A DNA stretch of 64,000 nucleotides. Origin: Eonycteris spelaea (lineage: Eukaryota; Chordata; Mammalia; Chiroptera; Pteropodidae). The position numbers were made by a program, and so were the translations under genes. Of the stretch, positions 57,425 to 64,000 are shown one piece after another (the first letter of the stretch is position 1; every line of letters begins with the position of its first letter). The DNA is taken from positions 1 through 64,000 of the forward strand of contig PUFA01000569.1 of assembly GCA_003508835.1 (NCBI GenBank), in the 5' to 3' direction. The notes under the pieces were generated by a model, which did not search any database, was not told where the DNA came from, and saw only the letters and a program-made list of their open reading frames with translations.

Positions 57425-57607
57425 CTTGGCCTGTGCAAAATGGCAACTACAATAATAATAGCTAGAGGAATTTAGTATATATCAGACACTGTTTAAGCAT
57501 ATCATAAATATTTACTTTTTAATTCTCACAATAAAAGCTTCATGAGTTGGAAGTTTTTATTATTTCAACTTTACAGATGAGGAAACTAAGTACAAGAGAT
57601 TAAATAC
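57425..57607 (-). repeat. MIR SINE, reverse, interrupted by an L1
   Basis: 'atcagacactgtttaagca', 'taattctcacaataaaagcttcatgag', 'actttacagatgaggaaactaagtacaagagatta' is the reversed MIR. It breaks at 57607, and the MIR-like 'ggagattaagta' recurs at 58145-58156 after an inserted L1. Confidence 0.8.
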
Positions 57608-58146
57608 AAATAAATGTTTTAAAATTGTTCAAGGAGATATATGTACCCTTATGTTCATTGCAACTATATGCACAGTAGACAAGACATGGAAACAGCCAAA
57701 GTGTCCTTTGGTATATGATTGGATAAAGAATATGTGGTACATATACACAATAGAATATTCAGCTATAAGAAAAGATGAAATACTGACATTTACAACAATA
57801 TATATAGGTCTTGAGAATATCATGCTAAGCAAAGTAAGTCAGACAGAAAAAGTCAAGAACCATGTGATTTCACTCATATGTGGAATATAAAACTAAAAGC
57901 AACACACAAGACGAAGAAACAAAAATCGTAGACTAGACACAGACACCATTATAGTGGTTACCAGAGGGAAAGGAGGACTGAGGGAGGTAGACAAAGGTAA
58001 AGAGGGTCAAATATATGGTGACAGAAGGAGGTTTGATTCTGGGTGGTGAACACACAATGTGATAGATTATAAAATTTTACAATTGAAACCTATATAATTT
58101 TATTAAGCAATGCCACATCAATAAATTTAATACAATTTTTAAAAGG
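57608..58146 (+). mobile_element. 5'-truncated L1 3' end inserted in the MIR
   Basis: The end of ORF2 is open at 57651-57890 (TWKQPKCPLVYDWIKNMWYI, with TIEYSAIRKD). It is followed by the 3' UTR ('gtggttaccagagggaaagg', 'gggtcaaatatatggtgacagaagg', 'gtggtgaacacacaatgtgatag') and an AATAAA-type end near 58120-58140. The duplication agagattaaatac / ggagattaagtatac flanks it. Fragment only; no function. Confidence 0.85.
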
Positions 58147-58189
58147 AGATTAAGTATACATATTATGGAACACTTTTTTGTGATATTGT

Positions 58190-58685
58190 GAACCTTTTGA
58201 TGGTATCTATCAAGATCCTTAAAATATGCATATGTTTTGACTCAATGTAGTGGAAACTGTGATTCCTGCTCAGATCTCCTTCAGGACTTACTCCTTCAGC
58301 TTCTACCAGCTAGTGGTCTTCAGCTCTCAGGCCTCTCTAGATATTTCCCTCAGCTGGAGACATCTGCCTTCTCAAGTATGACTTTGGACAAGCCCATGTG
58401 CAATGACTAGGTAATGCAGAAATATAAAGGCCTAGCTCCCTCCCTGCATACAGGATACATCTCTGCTCCAGAGCTTCCCATAGGTTCAACTAAATCTTTA
58501 TTGAAGTTCTATCACAACAGAACTTCTCCCTATGCTCAACCTTGCTTTTTTTTCCCTTCCCCTCAAAAGGTTTTGACCGTGAGTACTTACTGACAAACTT
58601 CTGCAGGTTAATCTCCATCTTGGAGTCTGCTTCTTGGAGAACACACACTGCAACACCCAGTAATTTAACATCTAAAAATATATCC
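58190..58685 (+). mobile_element. ERVL-type solo LTR (LTR16/LTR33-like), probable
   Basis: 'gtgattcctgctcagatctccttcaggac', 'ctcagctggagacatctgcctt', 'acaagcccatgtgcaatgactaggtaatgcag', 'tctgctccagagcttccc' and the end 'ttaatctccatcttggagtctgcttcttggagaac' fit an old ERVL-class LTR. It is related in its last part to the LTR at 6681-7300. No retroviral genes adjoin it. Confidence 0.5.
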
Positions 58686-58734
58686 TAAGTAAAATCCAGC
58701 TATGAACATAAAAAATAATTATATAAGAACCATA

Positions 58735-59224
58735 GTGGATGGTAAGGCCATAAGAAGAAGGAATCTAGGTCCTAGAAATGGTGCATGAAAAATTTCATCC
58801 ACCGGTTTCAGCTTGCAGATATAGAGAGCTGGGAAAAGCATTCCTCCCATTCTTTTAATGAGAAAAAAGATGAACAAACTTCAAAATAATGGATTTTTAT
58901 AGAACACGTGAGAGAATCGTGGTCACAGGGAAAACAATTAATGTGAAATCTAGAGACTCTGGTAAAAGCAGGGTGCTAGCATTTACTTACATGGCACAGA
59001 GGCTGACAAAAGTAATATAAGCCAAGAAGAGGATTCACCTAGATTTTTTTTTCATTAAATGCTAAAGGCTGAGCTTGGGCTAGTAGGAGACTATAAAGCC
59101 CTAGGATGAAAGGGAAAAAAATGGCATAGATGATAGAGACTTTGTTCATCTCTCTTGCAATGGGACAAAGCTGGGACAAAAACACAAAACAAACGGCATG
59201 CAAACTCACCTGGAATCTAGATGA
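58735..59224 (+). mobile_element. Old L1 (nest 2), piece 1: 5' UTR
   Basis: 'gagaaaaaagatgaacaaac', 'gagactctggtaaaagcagg', 'ggcacagaggctgacaaaagtaatataagcc' and 'gctaaaggctgagcttgggctagtaggag' form an old L1M-type 5' UTR. It is interrupted near 59225 and resumes at about 61564. Confidence 0.6.
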
Positions 59225-61563
59225 ACAGAAGCGCTGCGACTAGGGAGAGAAATAGTTAATCAGCCTGCAACAGCAGAAGGTAGGAGGGGACAAAGACACG
59301 AAGCTGTCCAATCCAAAACAGCTGAGTGTGACAGAGCCTTTGGCAGCTGCAGCCAGTAGCTGCAGACACCTCTTAAAGGGGCCATGTCAGCGAGTAGACA
59401 TTCGCGGTGACAGACCTGCTCACTCTGAGTACCAGCCCTGGGTTGACTGCTCAGCGGGGGGGGGGGTGGGCAGGAGGAACTTACAGAGGGACGCTGAGTT
59501 GTCAAAGTGAGGCCAGAGACAAGGTTTTCTCCCATCAAAATTCTGGCAGTATCCATTGTTCCTCTGTTGAGCCCCCTATGCAGACTCAGCACCACCCTTG
59601 CTGAGACATCATGGAAATCCACCTAGAATAGTCCCTGAAATTCTGCCTTCCCCAATTCATGGCCCCTCCCAAGCCACATCCAGCTGTGTCCTTGATGAAT
59701 ACAGTGATCCTTGCTGAACAGTGCCAAGACTCACACTGGTGGCAATTGGCCTCGGTTTCTGGTATGGACTCTTGAGGCAACTATAAGCAGAACATCTGTG
59801 CATTGCTTGTTGAATCTTAACAGGTGGCCTAGGAGGGGCACAGGCTGGGGTGAAAATTTGCCTGCAACTGAACCTCTCTTAAGACTGTGCCATGGGACAC
59901 CTATTACCCAAAACCACGCTAATAAGACTGGAAGGCTTAGGAGTTCCAATTAGTACATAGAAACATACACAAAAAGGCAGCCCAAATGGGAAGACAAATA
60001 AGCAGAAACCATATGAATGAACAGAATAGAGATTCATGAATAACAGAGTTATGGAATCTCACAGGTGCACGATTCAAAACACTAGTTATAAAGAAGTTCA
60101 ATGAACTTAGGGGAAGTGTAGATGAACTCAGTGAGAACTTTAACAAAGACATAAAAACGAAATGGAAATTATACAGGGGGAACTAGTCAGAAATGAAATA
60201 CATTATCTGAGGTGAAGAGTATATTAGAGGGAATTAACAGAGCAAATAAAGAAGAGGATCGAGCCACTGATATAGGGGATCGGGAAGCCAAGGACCCTCA
60301 ATCAGAATGGAAAGATAAAAGAAGCCAAGACTATAATATTAATTCAAGGAGCCTATGGCACATAATTAAATGTGAAAATATCCTTGTCATAGGAGTACCT
60401 GAAGGAAAACAAGAAATCAAAGAGCTATTTGTAGAAATAATGATGGAAAACTTTCTTAACCTGGTGAAGGAAATAGACATAAAACCCCAGGAAGCTCAAG
60501 GAGTCCCCAAAATGATGAACTCTAAGAGGTTCACACCAAGATACATCATAATTAAAATTCCAAAGGTTAAAATCAATGAGAGAATCTTAAAAGCAGCAAG
60601 AGAAAAGCATTTAGTTACCAACAAGGAGCACCCATAAGACTGGCAGCTGATTTCTCAAAAGAAACTTTGCAGGACAGAAGGGCCTAGCACAAAATATTCA
60701 AAGTGATGAAAACCCAGGATCTGCAACCAAGAATACTGTATCCAGCAAAGCTATCACTTAGAGTCGAAGGACAGATAAACAGCTTCTCAGACAAAAATAA
60801 GCTAAAGGAATTTATCAACACCAGATCAGTATTACAGGAAATGTTAGAGGGACTTCTTTAAGACAGAAAAGCATGTATCAAAAACAATAATAAAGAATGG
60901 CAATAACTACATTCCTATCAACGAGTAACTCAAATGAAAAAGAATTAAGTGCTCCAACCAAAAGATAGAGTGGCTGAATGGATAAGAAAATAAGACCCCT
61001 ACATATGTTGCCTACAAGAGACTCATTTTTGATTTAAAGACAAAATAAAAGGAAAGGGATAGAAAAAAATATTGCTTTGATAGACCTAGAGGGTATTGTG
61101 CTGAATGAAATAAGTCAGATAAAGACAAATATCACAAGATTTCATATACATGTGGAATCTAAAGAACAAAATAAACAACAACAACATACTAATATAACAA
61201 TATAAGCTCATAGATACAGAGAATATTTTGAGGGTTACTAGATGGAGGGGGTCAGGGGATGGCAAAAAAAATGCAAAGGGATTAAAACATACAAATGAAT
61301 AGTTACAAAATAGGCATTGTGACATAAAGTGTAACATAAGGAAAATAGTTAATAATGTAATAAATATGTGAGGAGGCAGAGGGTACTAGATTTAGTGGGT
61401 TGGTCACTTTGCGAATTATATAGATCTCTAATCACTATGCTGTACAAGTGAAGTTAATATATCATTGTATCCAAACTATAATTGAAAAAATAACTTACTG
61501 AATTGTACAATGTAAATATGAACAACTAATTGTCTATTATATTTCAATAAAGTCAGAGAAAAG
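59225..61563 (+). mobile_element. Half-L1 (HAL1-like) element copy 2
   Basis: Same plan as copy 1 at 8744: 5' UTR (about 59225-59950, sharing 'cctcttaaaggggccatgtc', 'cagtatccattgttc' and 'aggaggggcacaggct'-type text), ORF1 (about 60080-60860), the first ORF2 codons ('tgctccaaccaaaagatag', 'gtggctgaatggataagaaa', 'ttgcctacaagagactca'), then the jump at about 61073/61074 straight to the L1 3' end. It keeps slightly more ORF2 text than copy 1, up to 'aaagggatagaaaaaaatatt'. Its 3' UTR (61140-61563) differs from copy 1 and ends in 'ctattatatttcaataaag'. The 5' boundary is approximate and no clean target duplication was found. Confidence 0.8.
60080..60861 (+). pseudogene. L1 ORF1 pseudogene in half-L1 copy 2
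   Basis: This is the best preserved ORF1 in the window. A 141-codon open block (60212-60637) contains the end of the coiled coil, the RNP-like strand NILVIGVPEGKQEIKEL of the RRM, and RILKAAREKHLVT at the start of the C-terminal domain. A stop/frameshift follows at 60635-60640. The rest of the C-terminal domain then continues in other frames ('atactgtatccagcaaagctatcac' for the YPAKLS motif), ending near 60861. The 5' part before 60212 is broken by a frameshift. It cannot give intact ORF1p. Confidence 0.85.
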
Positions 61564-62875
61564 CCCCTAGGGCTACAGACATAGAAAAGTTCACATCTTC
61601 TTGCAGGACTTTTTTATTGGGACCCCACAGGTCCTCACAGTGGGCATGGTAAGAATCCTAAGAGAGTTTTCTCTTCCCCTGTGGTGCTGACTGGTGGAGG
61701 GGAATAGCAGCCACAGATGAAATTCCACCTAGACTCTTACCCTAACTCTCATAAGAAACAAAAACAATCTGCAGGAACAAAGGCAACAAAAATTATTCTG
61801 ATGGTACTGGTTGAAACCAGAGTTCAATTGGGAGAAGGAAACAGGAAAAAAGACTTCTACCCCTGGATGAAACAGGAATGCATGATTGTCTAGCATTATG
61901 TCTAGAGGAGGGGAAGGAATACTTGTGCAGGCCACAACCCTTATTCCAGGTTCATAAACTGTCTAAGACTGAGGCTTAAGTAAGTAGAACAACAGAGAAT
62001 GCCTCCCACCTCCATACCACCACCACCATGCTTGGAATTGCCAAGCCAAAATAACTGGAATAGAGTTGGGAGAGCTACAGAAGAAAGATTCTCTTCGGAG
62101 AGCATGACAAGGATAAGACCCAAAGCCAACTAGAAAGCAAGCTCCAAATCCAGCCCATCTCCTGATTATGTTACTACAAATTTTCACGCTAAAGTCATAG
62201 CAGAAGAAATGGCAAGCTCATCTCGAAGCATTACACAATATGTATCTTAGTTTCTACTGTTCTATATAACATGTCCAGCTTTCAACAAAAATATTCAGAA
62301 ACATAAAAAAATCAAGGAAAGTCAGTCTGAAGAGCAAAACAATGATCAGAATAAGTTCCAGCTATGACACACATATTGGAACTAGTAGGGAATTTGCTAT
62401 GATTAATATCTTAAAGTTTCTAATCAAAAAAGGTAGATAGCATGCAAGAATGGACAGTCGATTTCAGCAGAGAGGAGGACACAATAAAAGAAAACAAAGT
62501 GGAAATACTAGAAATGAAAAAAACACAATAACAGAGATGAAGAATATCTTCAAAAGAACCACCAGCAAACTGAACACCGTGGATGATATAATCAGTGATT
62601 TTGATAAGAAGTCAATAAAAATTATCCTAACTGAAATACAAAGAGAAAGATGTAGTGGGAAGAAAAATTAGAGATCCAAGAGCCATGGGACAATATTAAA
62701 TAATGTACCACTTTTGTAATGAAATTTTAGATGAGAAAGATAGAACAAGGCAGAAGATATTTGAAGAAAATAAAAGAAATAATGACTGAGATTTTTTCCA
62801 AAATTAGTGACAGACAACAAATCACAGATGCAAGAGGCTCAGAGAACACTAAGCAAGAAAAAAGTATTTACTTCA
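61564..62875 (+). mobile_element. Old L1 (nest 2), piece 2: 5' UTR and ORF1
   Basis: An old L1M-type 5' UTR (about 61564-62300, 'gggctacagacatagaaaag', 'ggaccccacaggtcctcac') is followed by ORF1 remnants: 62450-62671 (EMKNIFKRTTSKLNTVDD, coiled-coil part) and 'aatgactgagattttttccaaaattag', 'gatgcaagaggctcagagaacac' of the RRM region. It is interrupted near 62876. Confidence 0.7.
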
Positions 62876-63175
62876 TGTATTAGTTTCCAGTGGCTACTGT
62901 AAAAATTACCACAAACTTAGTGGCTTAAAACAATAGACATATAATCTCTAGCTCTGGAAACCAGAAATCTGAAGTCAGCATCATGAGCCAAAATCAAAGG
63001 AAGGGCATACTGTCTCCTGAGGTTATAGAAAATAATTCAGTCCTTACCTCTTTCAGTTTCTGGTGGCTGCCAACATTCCTTATCTTGGGGCTGAATCATT
63101 CCAACCTTTAAGGCAAGCATTTTCTAATACCTATTCTGTCTCTGCATCACCTTCTTCCCTGTATGTGTATAAAAA
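62876..63175 (+). repeat. LTR-like ancestral repeat inserted in the old L1
   Basis: 'tgtattagtttccagtggctactgtaaaaattaccacaaacttagtggcttaaaac' begins a block of non-L1 sequence that interrupts ORF1. It has the same opening as the element at 33946-34429 and ends near 'cttcttccctgtatgtg'. Family name unresolved. Confidence 0.6.
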
Positions 63176-63919
63176 GCACAAAGGATGTGGGGGATAAATT
63201 GGAAATACACTGTTCAATGGTTATGACATCATACGTGAAGCAGCATAGTAGTATTTGAAGGTAGACTCAGGTTGTAAACCAATAAACATGTTTTTTTTTA
63301 AAGAAGTATAAAATAATTCAATAGAAAAAATAAAATGAACTCATAAGAATGTTAAATAAAAAAATGGAACAAATGAAAAACAACTTGCAAGATGGTAGAG
63401 TTTAATCCAACTACATATAATCCCATTCAATGTGAATGGTCTAAACACATCAGCTGAAAGACAGAGTTATTCATATTGGATTTAAAAAATCAAGACTCAA
63501 CTATGTCATGACTAGAACACACTTTAAATATAAAGACATAAGTAGGTTAAAAATAAAAGGATGAAGAAATATATACCATGCAAACATTAAATAAAAGAGA
63601 GCTGGAGTAGTATATTAATTGCAGCAAAAGTAAATTTTAGAATAAGAAACATTATGAAAATAAAAAAGGAAAATTATGTAATAATAAATAGGTCAACTCT
63701 CCAAAATCTGTACATGCCTAACAACAGAACTTCAAAATACATGATAAAATAAAAGATAGATCTGAAAGAACAAATAGACAAATCTACAGTTCTAATTGGA
63801 ATATACTGATTGATATTTTGCCTTGAAAATATCAGTAAAGTTATAGATGATCTGAACAAAATTATTAACCAACTTGACCTAGTTGACATTTATAGAATGC
63901 TCCAAACAAGAGCAGAATA
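63176..63919 (+). mobile_element. Old L1 (nest 2), piece 3: inter-ORF region and endonuclease
   Basis: The inter-ORF spacer ('ggaaatacactgttcaatgg', 'gtatttgaaggtagactc') leads into ORF2 endonuclease coding: 'aacttgcaagatggtagag', 'atcccattcaatgtgaatggtctaaacac', 'agaacacactttaaatataaagacata', 'agagagctggagtag', 'catgcctaacaacagaac' and 'acctagttgacatttatagaatg'. It is the plus-strand counterpart of pieces 4-5 in nest 1. Many stops are present. It ends at the TA of the next insertion (63918-63919). Confidence 0.85.
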
Positions 63920-64000
63920 TAGTCTTGTGGTGCTTAACTAAGGAGATAGGTTCTGAGAAATGCATCCTTAGTTGATTTTGCTCTTGTGCAAACATCGTGG
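63920..64000. mobile_element. Tigger-like DNA transposon, cut by the window edge
   Basis: 'tagtcttgtggtgcttaact', 'ataggttctgagaaatgcatcc' and 'ttgtgcaaacatcgtgg' match the opposite terminus of the element at 35448-36054 (there 'gcatttctcaaaatgtgctaagtgacacatgac' read in reverse). It starts right after TA inside L1 endonuclease sequence. The remainder lies outside the window. Confidence 0.7.

Noticed and set aside
59260..59622. 120-codon minus-strand frame with signal-like and proline-rich stretches
   Set aside because: It lies antisense in the 5' UTR of half-L1 copy 2 and its counterpart in copy 1 is not open.
1..64000. CRISPR array, phage, plasmid or bacterial operon
   Set aside because: There is no regularly spaced repeat array and no long dense coding. 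Repeat content is wholly mammalian.

Overview
The window is mammalian nuclear DNA, AT-rich and intergenic in character, and it is made almost entirely of layered retrotransposons. I find no functional protein-coding gene, no functional RNA gene and no CRISPR array or prokaryotic feature. The best taxonomic clue is the SINE content. One SINE joins a tRNA-derived head to a 5S rRNA-derived body (15722-15945), one is almost pure 5S rRNA (41540-41657), and one is tRNA-derived (51600-51817). Hybrid tRNA/5S and 5S-only SINEs are known from fruit bats (the MEG-TR, MEG-RS/RL and MEG-T2 families). Many L1 3' ends here have the GTGACATTGGTTAA-type tail that I associate with bat genomes. Every L1 is broken, which fits reported L1 extinction in megabats. 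A pteropodid bat is therefore the most likely source, by inference.

Layout. 1-8357: sparse ancient repeats (MIR, L2, MER5-type Charlie, an ERVL-type LTR) and one L1 3' end. 8358-12540: an L1 fragment split by a half-L1 (HAL1-like) insertion with a matching target-site duplication. 12540-28295: ancient HAL1/L1 ORF1 remnants, the hybrid SINE, several LTRs, MIRs, and a 5'-UTR plus ORF1 L1 fragment at 24850-26145. 28296-44835: one old minus-strand L1 of about 5.9 kb cut into six pieces by a 3.7 kb L1, an LTR-like element, a Tigger-like DNA transposon, a short L1 3' end and a 5.6 kb near full-length L1 that itself carries a 5S SINE. 44836-58690: mostly unassigned DNA with MIR, L2 and LTR pieces, an RPL36 processed pseudogene (49066-49379), microsatellites, a tRNA SINE with a clean 11-bp duplication, and two L1 3' ends. 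58690-64000: a second old L1, plus strand, split by a second HAL1-like element, an LTR-like element and, at the window edge, another Tigger-like copy.

The elements interact only through retrotransposition history. The two half-L1 copies keep a 5' UTR, ORF1 and the first codons of ORF2, then jump at the same breakpoint to the L1 3' end, so they look like members of one non-autonomous family rather than two chance deletions. They end in different 3' UTR types. One of these types also occurs on the L1 at 28524-32218, making that L1 group a candidate reverse-transcriptase donor. This family and the dated nesting order are the most interesting content of the window. I do not see evidence for an undescribed functional gene system.
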